Source of the DNA: Siphonodentalium dalli
Lineage: Eukaryota > Mollusca > Scaphopoda > Gadilida > Siphonodentaliidae
Length of the DNA stretch: 64,000 nt
Assembly: GCA_032622095.1 (NCBI GenBank)
Contig: CP136061.1
Coordinates: forward strand, 116,630,754-116,694,753
Direction of reading: 5' to 3'
Of this stretch, positions 10,661 to 21,455 are shown in pieces. Below the pieces are notes generated by a model. It saw only the letters and a list, made by a program, of their open reading frames with translations, had not been told where the DNA came from and ran no database searches. Every line of letters starts with the position of its first letter. Position 1 is the first letter of the stretch. Both the position numbers and the translations under genes were made by a program.

Positions 10661-11968
10661 TCAGCGACACATTTTAGCAATGGTAACCCTTACGTCCTCC
10701 GTGGACAGCAATCATATTTGGGGAAATACACCATTTGATTACATTTGTTTATTCAAACGGACATTGCTTGTTCGAAATCCAATATAATGTTTACATAATT
10801 TGGTAAGAGCTATTCTAGGTACCTCAACACATACATACGCGGACGATTACTGAACACATTTGTCGACATATATGGCGCTGTGAATATGTGATTTGTATAT
10901 ATTTTTCGATTAAATATGAAATAATTTCGCTTGTGTCAGTTAATTTTTTTAAATTAGCGGTCGCGCAAAAATTGCTTTCGTCGGACAGTCGTGCGTTATT
11001 CCGTTGCCGATTCCTGAATTCGATGAATACAAATAGCGCTGCTATTGCTTGGGATCCGGTTTTTGTGATCGGCGTTATAATTGTATGACCTCGACCTCGG
11101 ACATATCATGCTCATAGAATTGTAGTTTTCTAGGCAGAACCACATATTGATTGGATTATATCTTGATATATATAGCTATGTTTGCGAATATTTGTCTGTG
11201 TTCTATAGCAAATAACGGGGACCGTCTAGATGGCTTCAAAGGGATATAACAGAGGTAACTTTTTACGAAGAAGATAGTGGTTGAGCCCGGTTTTACCATT
11301 ACTAAAATAAAGAACCAGTACCGGAAATAGTAGGGAAATTTGCGAATAGATCATGCCTCGTATTGGATTGTGATTAAAATATATAGCTTACAACAAACCT
11401 CCACTCATAATATTCTTCTGAGGGACGTGGTGACAGGGTTTTTGTTTTGGGAGGGGGGCCCCACAAACCCCTCCAACTGCTGTTAATTTTTCAACAGTTC
11501 GAAATTTCATAACCTGACACAACATTAATTTAGTTGCAAATGTCACACCAACAATATGTTGAAATTGTCATCAGTTGGAAAATTTCCGACCTTATGTGGG
11601 TATCAGGTTGGAAATTTCCAACACTTGGAAAGCATGTGTCCTGCTTCCTCCCCCGTGGCCAGTCAAAAAAACTGCCAATTCTATATTTTTTCAACCGTAG
11701 TAGGGGTGTCAGGTTGGAAATTTCCGACGTTTGGAAATTAAGCTCGAGGCTGGGATTTTGCAATTTTCATGTTCCGATTTCAAAATGTTCTCAGACCGAG
11801 CCGAACCGGTGTATATTGATCGTCCCTCCACGTCGCCGTATGAATTTATGTGGAGCTAGATAACTAAATGTTAGGATTTATTGCAATTTTTATGTCAGGT
11901 CTAAACAAATTCTCAAATTGGACAGCGCCATGGTTGGCCCAGTAGATTATGTTGATCCCTCAGGCTAT
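10661..11968. other. Intergenic, no gene; short direct repeat
   Basis: The phrase TCAGGTTGGAAATTTCC occurs near 11609 and 11709. The 11420-11480 stretch is G/C-rich (GGGAGGGGGGCCCC). No coding exon is supported. Confidence 0.5.
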
Positions 11969-12063
11969 AATATTATAGGGGTATTCTTATTGATCGAGCC
12001 AATTTCATATCCCCCTGGAAGATATGAAATTGGCTCGACCAATAAGAATTCCCCTATAATATT
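11969..12063. repeat. 95-bp palindrome
   Basis: The left arm AATATTATAGGGGTATTCTT continues through CGAGCCAATTTCATATC; it pairs with GATATGAAATTGGCTCG and onward to TATAATATT. The loop is CCCCTGGAA-like. It is probably a small hairpin MITE or its relic. Confidence 0.85.
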
Positions 12064-13216
12064 GTTCATATTTATAAGGTATATGTATACACTAGATACA
12101 GCACACCCCACATTGTTAAATATATAACGTGTATTTGAAATAATGGTATGATGAACTATCGCATAATTCAACGTATAATTTAAATTAGTTGCTGCACGGT
12201 GTGACATTATAGTTTTCAGCCACCATATATGCAAGGCATTAAACAAAACTTTTATTATTATTTTGTACATGTCATCTTATAAATATAACTTTTTGTCCAA
12301 AATGCACGCGCAGTAGAATTTATCGGACGCGAACAATTTCTTATGTCGCAGTTTACCACCCAGTGCCAATAGTAATGAAAAATTCACCACTTTCCTTCAG
12401 AACAGTGATTTACGGTTAGTTGCAGGAACTGGTGCATTCTGATAAGGCTAATGGTATCACACAGAGAACTGCAAAAAAGACCATTGGTCTCTTTATAGTA
12501 TGTCACGCCGGTTGATGCAAGATAAAAATGTGAACTTAGTGCAGTTAAATTATTCAGTTATCCAGAATGCACAGGTGTATATAAGATTGTGAATAGAATC
12601 ATGAACAATTGGTCGTGACGTCAAACAACCATTCCAATGTCGTGTTCAGACACATCATTATTTCATACTATGATGGCGACACACATACGTTGGTAGGAAA
12701 AACAGGGAAAGAATGTTTTATCAGTTGTGATGTTCCCTCATGTGACCACCATTCTTGACTCGAGTGGTCCCACTTCGAATTTTTTTTACACTATTGGGTC
12801 TCTTATATCGCGAAAATATCTATATGTTTTAAAAGAGAGCATCTGTCGATCTGTCTGTAAGTTCGCGATTTTTCTCCCAGATCACTTGACCAATTTCAAC
12901 AAAATTTGGAGTGGTGACTCGGGGTACCTTGGCGGATGTTATAACCGAGTTAGTTTTTCAAAAGTTTGATTTAGTAACAAACGTTTATATTCAATTTATC
13001 AAGGAGTTCAAAATAAAACAAATTCCAAATTTTGTTTCTGTTTTTTTTCTTCAAAATGATTAAACGTTCAAAATGTGCGCTTATGCTCACAAATGGGGCC
13101 GTTGCTGAATAAAAGCTCTGTCAAAGATCAAAATGTGTGCCTGTCATTTATACGACACACTTAGATTCCCTATATCATAGATGACCATATATAAGCTTGG
13201 TAGAAATCTGCGACAA
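12064..13216. other. Intergenic, nothing recognised
   Basis: AT-rich. A segment at 12840-12990 (GATCACTTGACCAATTTCAA and following) looks like repeat DNA, but I see no partner in the window. Confidence 0.4.
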
Positions 13217-14020
13217 ACAAAATCTCAATTTCTAACAATCAATTTGAAGAAAAAAAATCGTGTTACTTCATAACCAGTGTATGATATAGTGTTATAACAA
13301 CACATGTTTACCATCACGATATGAGAAATGTTTGAATTATGTAAAAAAAAAAAAGTAGTTTGATAAAAAACAACCAATTTGTCATGTCGGTCACGAGAGA
13401 GTTTGACAGGAAGTATTTGCAAAAAAAAAACCACTGCATTATCTATCTAACTAGAGTATACACTCGGTCTACTATCTGAAATCATTATTTCTGCGAGAAA
13501 ATAAATCAGAAATGTTTTTTGGTAGCCATTTGCAGAACTTTTTTTTGGAGGAAAATCACCATAAAAGTTAATGTCTGAAAATATGAATCAGTATTGAGTG
13601 TTTATGTCTGTCAGATTATTGCAAATGTGGTTGAATAATATGTATGTTATTTTATGTTGTTTTGGTCCTTCAAATGACAAAAATAGTTCTGCAAATAGTC
13701 ACACAAAAAAACCTTATATATGCAATGAAAAATATTATTTTCTCGCAGACATCTATGATTTCAGAGTGTAGACTGAGTGTAGAACCTAGTTGGGATAATA
13801 AGCTAGATAATGCAGTGTTTTATTTTTGCAAATAGTTCCTGTCGAACTCTCTATTGACCTACATGACAAATTGGTTGTTGTTTTTAAATAACTTTTTTAC
13901 ATAACTCAAACATATCTCTCATATGGTGAGATTACACATGTGTTGTTATAATACTATAGCATACCTTGGTTATGAATGATAATTGCTTCAAATTGATATT
14001 TAGAAATAGAGATTTTTTGA
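13217..14020. mobile_element. Fold-back element with ~330-bp arms
   Basis: The left arm (13217-13545) and right arm (13672-14020) are inverted copies. Paired landmarks are TTGTTATAAC-type sequence, ATGACAAATTGG against CCAATTTGTCAT, TGCATTATCTA, TTTCTGCGAGAAAATAA against TATTTTCTCGCAGA, and TAACAATCAATTTGAAG. The spacer is ~125 bp and the element has no coding capacity. Arm divergence suggests moderate age. Confidence 0.8.
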
Positions 14021-15699
14021 AAATTCACGAATAGGTCCCTCTCCCAACCCCATCCCTGACTTGGTCGGCCAGTAGGTAAATTTAAACAGCAACATAAGTT
14101 TCATCTTTTCATGGAAAAAATCATATCTCCCCCTTTCCACCCTTACTGTGACAGCGTCGTTATAGAAGTGTTTACCCGGCCCCGTTATCTTCCTCATAAA
14201 ATTGTACCCTTGTTAGACACCTTAGTGGCCCTACATGTCGACCCCGTTAGTGTATATAGCGGACATACAGACATTCGCAAATATATATAAGATTTGAAGT
14301 CAGTTACTTGTACATTTATAAGACGGAATATCCTCTTTATAGGCCCCAATCCACGCAGATAATGCCACGTTGTCAGCTTTCCAGCCCAAGCTATTTCCGG
14401 TATCGGAAATTTCATGGCACAACGAATTGCCATTGGCTTGACTAACTCATCGCATGAGTATCCATTCAAATAGCAATATGGGACAGATTGCCGTTTCTGG
14501 CCCTTGCGTGTGCAATTATCACTTTCGGCTGCCATCTTGGTAGTTGAGTATCATTGTTTTTTTTCCAACTGTGGCCTAAGCATATGACATAGCAAGTTGC
14601 CACTTGCCAGACTGAATGCCATCTTAATTTAGTTTTTAATGCTTAGATGCGAGCACCCCACATCCATCTGTATTTTATATAATTTATACAAAACGCAAGA
14701 GTTAATCACGAATAATGCATGATATCTGCACTCAGTCACGATATCTCCAACAGTTTCGAGGAGATAGCGCGATTTAGTGATGCATGTCATCAAACAACAT
14801 TGTGATGCCCTATAATATAAATATTGAATAGCCCCCCCCCACACTGAAAAACCCCTTTCCCACTGTTGCACACCATGTATTGTATTGTAATGTATTATCT
14901 TCTCATAATATCATGTAACATGATTTACTTGAGAAATAAACATTTGAACTTTGAACTTTGTGCTTTGTATCATATGTGGTGCAACATTCACTGTAAAATT
15001 CAGTAGGGAGACAAACTGTACCCGTTTGTATTACTTCACCCCCTGGGTGCTGAACTAAAGTGGTATTCATTAACAGCTAAGCCATCATTACACATAAATT
15101 ATATTGTAACAATGAAGATCCCAGTATGTCATACACTGACACAACATACATCATAATTATACACACGGGGATTTCCCGTTATGCTAGTTATAACGAAATT
15201 TCAATGCAAGCTAAAACTTCTTAGCCACGCTATTTATAATTTATATTATTCCCATTTCAAATATTTGATCAAAAGTGGCCTCGCAAGATGCAACCTCCGA
15301 CGCACGGCATAACAATATAGACATAATCTTCACTTTCTTAATGGTGCGATCTCGAATTCACCAAGGTTAATACCGTGAAACACATACATCAGGTTTCACA
15401 GAAAGCTACTAGTTTTCGAGATACTCTGCATGGGTGAGCCCTCGAATAAAATGTGTGCCAGTGGACAGAGTGGTAATTCTCACGTATGGTTAGGGTGGAC
15501 GATTTATTTTCCTGAAATGTCACGTAGGAAAACACGTTCTTGTTATTGTAAATTTCAAAATATTTTAGTATTCCCACTATTTTCGTTGGTTGGCACACAA
15601 AACATGTCCGATATAAATTTACTTGGTATTATCAGAGATAGTTGGTTATCATAGCACTCTGTCGACGAATAATAGATATTTATTACACTCCTATGCGCG
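14021..15699. other. Intergenic, no gene confirmed
   Basis: A minus-strand frame at 14194-14535 starts with ATG in good context (AAGATGGCAGCCG) and reads 113 codons, but I recognise no domain. A run of C lies near 14832. The phrase ATAATCTTCACTTTCTTAAT (~15321) recurs near 16836. Confidence 0.4.
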
Positions 15700-15707
15700 A
15701 TTTCCAT

Positions 15708-16467
15708 TAGTGTTCGGTCCGAATATTCGAATGTTCGAATATTCGCTCGTAAAAATAAATATTCGAATAATTATTTGACTATTCGAATATTCGAGAATAA
15801 TCTCCGGGTAATTGCTTCCTGGTTTGTTATTAGTCTGAGGGTCTGTTAAAAGTATAGTCTATTTTCCACTGACCATAAACGAATTAATGTGACGTAACTG
15901 TAACGTTCTGATTTGATTGGCGTCATGACGTCGAAATAATTTTATTGGCTAGGTGCAGTCCAGACCGTGCTTGCATGTGGTCATAGTAAGCGAACCTATA
16001 AGGCATCGTTTTGTTTTGTTTGCGCGGTGTCACTTTACCCCGAAGTCGTCAAATTAGCTAAGTTCTATCTCGGTATACCGGCCACCAGTGTATCGTCTGA
16101 ACGCGCGTTCTCTACCGCTGGGCTGATCTCTACTGCAAAAAGGCAACCGGTGGAAGCAGCAGACTGTCCGAATGTTACACTTCTTGAACAAGAACATTTA
16201 AGCCATGCACGGGACACATTGACTACTTGATCTTCATAAACAGACAAACTCTTGCTATTAAGCCAAAAGACATTTTTCTTCTCTCTTTTTTTTGCGTATA
16301 GCATGTGCATGGATAAATATGCTATTTCATTAAATAATAAATTGGTTCCAAAATATGTTATCTATATAATTTTATAATTTATCTAAATATTCGAATACTA
16401 TTCGAATATTCGCTCGTTATTCGAACCGAATATTCGAATACCGAAATCCGTCGAATGCCGAACACTA
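15708..16467. mobile_element. Non-autonomous hAT transposon with 8-bp target duplication
   Basis: The ends are TAGTGTTCGG and CCGAACACTA. The flanks repeat ATTTCCAT exactly (15700-15707 and 16468-16475), the 8-bp duplication expected of hAT. Subterminal regions are packed with TTCGAATATTCG words at both ends, likely transposase-binding repeats. The interior keeps a piece of transposase. At 760 bp it is an internal-deletion derivative. Confidence 0.93.
16030..16230 (+). pseudogene. hAT transposase C-terminal dimerisation domain, relic
   Basis: The frame reads SLYPEVVKLAKFYLGIPATS, then VSSERAFSTAGLISTAKRQ and a leucine-rich end LLEQEHLSH. This is the conserved hATC dimerisation region of hAT transposases: YP-xx-LA-xx-YL-x-IPATS-xx-SERAFS. 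In intact proteins it lets the nuclear transposase multimerise. The DNA-binding BED finger and the catalytic core are absent, so the piece cannot transpose the element alone. It ends in a stop about 235 bp before the right terminus, as the last exon of a full transposase would. Upstream sequence in the element (15835-16029) shows no transposase similarity that I can see. Confidence 0.9.
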
Positions 16468-16676
16468 ATTTCCATTAAAAACGCTGAACTATTAATTAAA
16501 AATGGTAATGTCACTAGTGAATTATGTAATTTCTCGTGACGTCATTGACGTTACGTCGCTTACTGATTTAGACTAAATTTTCGATGGCTGATCTTTCTCC
16601 ACATCGGAACTTTCATGCATTAATTCTGTGTGTTTAATCATATTTGGCGAACCAAATTGATGCAGAAGTGTAATAA

Positions 16677-16836
16677 ATAGAGTAATCAATTAGTTCCGAG
16701 AATTACGTTCAATAATTCACTCGAGGCAGAGACTTTTTCGGTAAGAAACTCGCGCGCTAACGCGCACTCGTTTCTTACCGACGTCTCTCGCGAATTATTT
16801 TACGTAATTCTCGGAACAATTGATTACTCTCTCTAT
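16677..16836. repeat. 160-bp palindrome (hairpin element)
   Basis: ATAGAGTAATCAATTAGTTCC at the left pairs with GGAACAATTGATTACTCT at the right. Inner arms GGTAAGAAACTCGCGCG and CGCGCACTCGTTTCTTACC close the stem. It is strikingly CpG-rich at the centre. Confidence 0.85.
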
Positions 16837-18114
16837 AATCTTCACTTTCTTAATGGTTTTAGTGGGATTTTGAATTTTAAAAGGCTAAAAAAATAAAGTG
16901 AAAGCTCGGTAATTTTACTCATCTCTCTGTAGTCACTTTGATGACAGCCACACCGAAGCCATGATTCGACATTACTATATAACTACGTTATTGCGTGGTA
17001 CAACTTTAGATGATACAACTTGGTCATATAATTTGATTGCTCACGTGACTGCAATTTACATCAAGACGGTGTGTATCCGACAGTGTATTGAAATGCCTTA
17101 TTAAAGTTGCAAAAGGTATCAAAATCTCAATTTAAACCACAATTGACTCTTTTCTGACACACATGTGGTCAAGTGGTAGGAAATGTGGAGCGCCAAATCA
17201 ACCACGTGAGCGTTATGGAGTGGACTTGGTATTTAAGGGTTTGTGATGTGAGTTTACTAAGACCAAACAAACGGTGCGGTGTGGCGGATCAATACACGTT
17301 ATCCCAGATAATCTTAAAATGAAGATAATGTTTTAAAATATTCTGAGATAAAATCCAGTGGACAATAATTTCGCACAATTCAGCGGTGAACTTCAAATGC
17401 AACATTTATTAATAAAATAGCCACCCTTTCTAAAACACTTATACATATATCGACAGCACTAATATCATTCTGACCATATTAATCGCATATCTGAATCCAA
17501 GTCCCCACTCATTTCCAATAGTTAATCACAAATTGCAATTACATTTGCAAGTATTCTGATCATTTATTGGTTACATCGGAATCGTGCGTATTTTATATAC
17601 AACTAAATCGGTTCGCAATTATCTTTGAATAAAAGAAAAGAGTGGATATTTCGAGTTATTTAGGAAGATTAACATTTGATATGTCGATACATGTAGACAT
17701 TTTGTACAAAATGTGTTTTTATCGATAATTAGAACATTTCCTTGACGTCACCCATTGTCTGCAACATGATTGTGTCTATAGACAAAACGGACACATTGAC
17801 CACGCGTTGGAAATTAGGGTATGACAATTGGATATCATGTGATATAATAAATATACAATTGTTGAGTCTCTAAGCCGGACACTTGGTTCGATACAAGTCG
17901 CCGCGATTAATAGATGGGCGTGGAGGGGGTCTCACAAAAAAACAAAACAACAACAACACAGCAATATCAATTTAAAAGATATTTTAATATCCATTTAGCA
18001 AAAGCTAACACAGAAAATTCAAGAAGTACTTGAAATCGGCCGTCTTCATAGGACGAAAATATCACCGTCAAGTATACATATAATCAGTTTTTACAATAAG
18101 TCAAAAAAAATAAA
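16837..18114. other. Intergenic, nothing recognised
   Basis: No coding exon or clear repeat is supported. The phrase ATAATCTTCACTTTCTTAAT begins the stretch and matches ~15321. Confidence 0.5.
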
Positions 18115-19290
18115 TTGTCGGCGATTGCCACGAAACTTATATATAATCATCCCCATAATATGAGGAATCTAATGGTGTGTTTTAAATAAGGCAAAAGTCG
18201 CGCCGTTCGCGTCAGGGGTGCCCGGAAGGGGGAGGGGCAGAATGTTTTTCTGTCGCCGATTGCCACGAAACTTACATATAATCATCCCGATGATATGAAG
18301 AATTCAACGGTGTGGTTTAAATATGTCAAAAGTTGCGTCCTTCGAGTCAGGGTTGCACGAAAGGGGAGAGGGGCACCAAAATTGATAAAACTAATTTTAG
18401 CGCCGATTTCCACCAAATTGATATATATTCTTCTTCGTGATACAAGGAATCTAATTGTGCGATTTAACAACGCCAAATTGTTGTCGTTTGGATGAGAGAT
18501 TGGGAGGGGTGGGCACTAAATTTGATAATAATTGGTTTAGTCGCCGATTGCCACCACACTAAGTTATACAAAAGCATCCCCATGGTACGAGGAGTCTAAT
18601 GGTGTGGCCTATATCTGTCGAATGTGGCCTCATTCGAGTCAGGGGTGTATTGAAAGGGACAGGGGCACCAAAATTGATGCACAATTTTTTTTGGCGCCAA
18701 TTTCCACCAAATTGATACACGTTCTTATCCATGATACGAGGAATCTAATCGTGTGATTTAAAGACGCCACAGTGGTGCTGTTTAGGTGAGAGATGGGGGG
18801 AGGGATTGGCACCAAATTTGATAAAAAAAATTGTTTAGTCGCCAATTATCACCAAACTTATAAACGATCATCTCCATGATATCATGAATGTAATTGTGTG
18901 GTTTAAGGATGTCACAAGTGGGGCCATTCGAGTCAGTTGTGTATAGAGATGAGAGGAACACAAAAAAATATATCTATATGTTTAGTGCCGATTTCCACCA
19001 GATTGATACATATTCTTCTCCGTGATGCGAGGAATCTTATCGTGTGGTTTATATACACCAAATTGGTGCCCTATGGGTGAGAGATATGGGGACCTTCAAT
19101 TTGATACGAATTTGTATACTCGCCAATTTTCACCAATTTCATATATATGCATCTTCTCTAATCTCTAATGAGTCTTAGTGTGTCAGCTTTATGGACGGGA
19201 GGGACACCAAAAACAGATACAAAATATTTTTAGTACCATTTACCATCAAATTCAGACAGGTTCTTCTCAGATGATATAAGAAATCAAATT
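18115..19290 (+). repeat. Degenerate tandem array of alternating ~145-bp A and B units
   Basis: Units begin near 18118, 18252, 18400, 18540, 18692, 18838, 18985, 19119 and 19235. Each opens with a TCGCCGATTNCCACCAAA-like phrase, then (T)GATACGAGGAATCTAAT, GTGTGGTTTAAA and a G-rich AGGGGCACCAAAATTGAT-like end. Two types are distinguishable: one carries ATTCGAGTCAGGGGTG, the other TTTGGGTGAGAGAT. They largely alternate, giving a ~290-bp composite. The array has no stable reading frame. Confidence 0.85.
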
Positions 19291-19323
19291 GTGCTGTCTG
19301 TCTGTCTTTCTGTCTGTCTGTTC
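19291..19323. repeat. CTGT microsatellite
   Basis: A short run of CTGT units with one interruption, at the right end of the A/B array. Confidence 0.8.
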
Positions 19324-19644
19324 TATATATAACTTCACGCGGTACAATCGAGATGGCACCAAGGCGTTCTAAGAGGTGTAACTTTTAACAAGGAAGATAA
19401 TGGTGCGGGTTTAAAGACACGGTTGGCCTTGGCGGTGGGTATCCTGTGAAAATATGTCCACCCGTCAAAAACCACCACAAACAGAAAGAACATCAAAATG
19501 TAGATAGACTTTGTCCGTATACAAATCAGAAAAATCGCATAAACAGTATGTTATGGTCATATGTTTCACCATTGTTATGTAAACAAAAGCATAAAAAAGT
19601 TATTTTTCTGGTGTTTGTTTATATTATGATGGTAAACATAAATA

Positions 19645-19793
19645 GAGGATCTCACATGAGTTTCTATTTTATACGGAATTTATCAACCGAGTTCACTAAA
19701 TTCGATTTGAGCCGAGGTTTACCGAGGCTCAAATAGAATTTAGAGGACGAGGTTGATAAATTACGTATAAAATAGGACGAGTGTGAGATACCT
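19645..19793. repeat. ~150-bp palindrome
   Basis: Left arm GGATCTCACATGAGTTTCTA and ATTTATCAACCGAGTTCAC pair with GAGGTTGATAAATTACGTAT and GAGTGTGAGATACC. The loop lies near TTTGAGCCGAGG/CCGAGGCTCAAA. Likely a hairpin MITE. Confidence 0.8.
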
Positions 19794-20269
19794 TTTATCA
19801 CATGATCAAATAAACCCGAAGCAACGCCAAATATTCATCGAAAACAACAATCATAAACTACAGCGATCGCAAGTTATTTGAAGAACGCCGTGACGTCATC
19901 GCACGCGCTGATATTAAACGTGTCTATTACCGATAATTATGAAACTGCTTTTATGGCCAAATTATGTGATAAAGAGCGTTCTTTGTTGGTGAATACCTGA
20001 TAAGGAACTAATAAAGAGCGTTTATGCCATTTGTGTGTGATTAGCCAGTAGCATTGTGCTGTCTACTGTAACACAATCAGGCTCTTGCTTAGGTAAAATA
20101 TAGTAGGTCCTTATGATAACATGCTGTTTACGCGATGGTCATGGTATATATGAACGGAACTGTAAGCGTTTTAATGTTTTTCTGTTTACGGTGTTTGGAA
20201 CAAATATGAATATTTTCGACAATTAAGGGCGCACGTGCCTTTAAATTAAAATTAAAATGATGCTGTTGG
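19794..20269. other. Intergenic, nothing recognised
   Basis: Contains a short near-repeat (AAAGAGCGTTCTTTG and AAAGAGCGTTTATG around 19973 and 20013) but no gene. Confidence 0.5.
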
Positions 20270-20735
20270 TGTCAGGGGAAGAAAAGGGGGAGGTCGGCAA
20301 AATTAAAAAAATATGGTGAAATAGTTTTGTCGCCGATTTCCACCAAACGAATACATCACCTCCACAACATGGCGTTGTTCGAGTCAGCGTTGTGTCAACA
20401 ATTAATTTAATAAACTATGTTTAGCCCAGATTCCCACCAAATTGATATATTAATCTTCTCTGATACGAGGAATATCATCGTGTGATTTAGTGACGGCAAA
20501 TTGCTGTCGTTTGGGTGAGAGATATGGTGTCATAACTATTCTCATAATTTGTTTAGTTGCTTATTACCACCAAACATATATATAATCATCGCCAGTATAT
20601 CACGCATTCATGAGTCTAATGGGCGTGGTTTAAATATGTCAAAAGAGGCAAAAGCTGATACAAATATATTTGGCACTAATTTCCAACAAATTCATACATG
20701 TTTTTATCTAATGATATACCATGAATTAAATCACA
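20270..20735 (+). repeat. Second block of the A/B tandem array
   Basis: Same phrases as 18115-19290 (TCGCCGATTTCCACCAAA near 20331, ATTCCCACCAAATTGATAT near 20431, TTTGGGTGAGAGATATGG near 20509), separated from it by ~980 bp that hold a palindrome. It is probably the same array broken by an insertion or decay. Confidence 0.75.
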
Positions 20736-21455
20736 TTTGGTGTCGTTTGCGTCACGGATGGCGAGCGGATATGCACTATCATAGATAAGATTGCTATTCG
20801 CCGATATCCACGTATAAGTTAGCGTTCGATAGGTTCGGACGAACCCGTCCTGGGAAGGACAATGCTCTATTGTCCGACCATGCACTGTCTACAATATGCA
20901 CGTTCTCCAAACATACTAGATATTGAGCTACCATATGGCCACCCTCCCCCTGTGCGGATTTTAGCTGACTATGTTTTTCCGATAGAGGGATGTATTTCAC
21001 ACATTTTTCTGCTTGTTTGCCACTCGGGCGTGGGGGATTTTTCATTTTATAGCGATTTTTATAAAACTACTGTGATTTTTTGCGATAAAATCCTTATTGG
21101 GGGTAGGGGAAATATTTCTCTCAAAATTAATACTAAAACTGTATGTATCTTCTCAAACTCAGTTTCATTCGAACTGAATATAACAAGTGTCTGCGTAGAT
21201 AGCGTCACATGGGCACTTGACTCGATATTTTTCTTAAAGTGACACCGATGATATGATTTTTCGTTTATTTTGAAGATATATCTGAAAAAGTACAGTGTGT
21301 GAACTTACGCATGCATAACGTGATTAAACTATGAACAATACCGATGTTTTCATTATTTTCCACGAGAACATAGACCAGGGCAGTTTTCTATAACATTCCA
21401 CGAGCATATGGATGCATATAGGTAGTCAATGTTCACATGTTTCGAGGCCATTGAA
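20736..21455. other. Spacer, no gene supported
   Basis: A 126-codon frame at 20862-21242 resembles no family I know and has no splice or start evidence. Confidence 0.45.

Noticed and set aside
14194-14535. 113-codon minus frame starting at AAGATGGCAGCCG
   Set aside because: Good start context but no known domain, no clear donor site, and the AAGATGGC word is common in repeats here.
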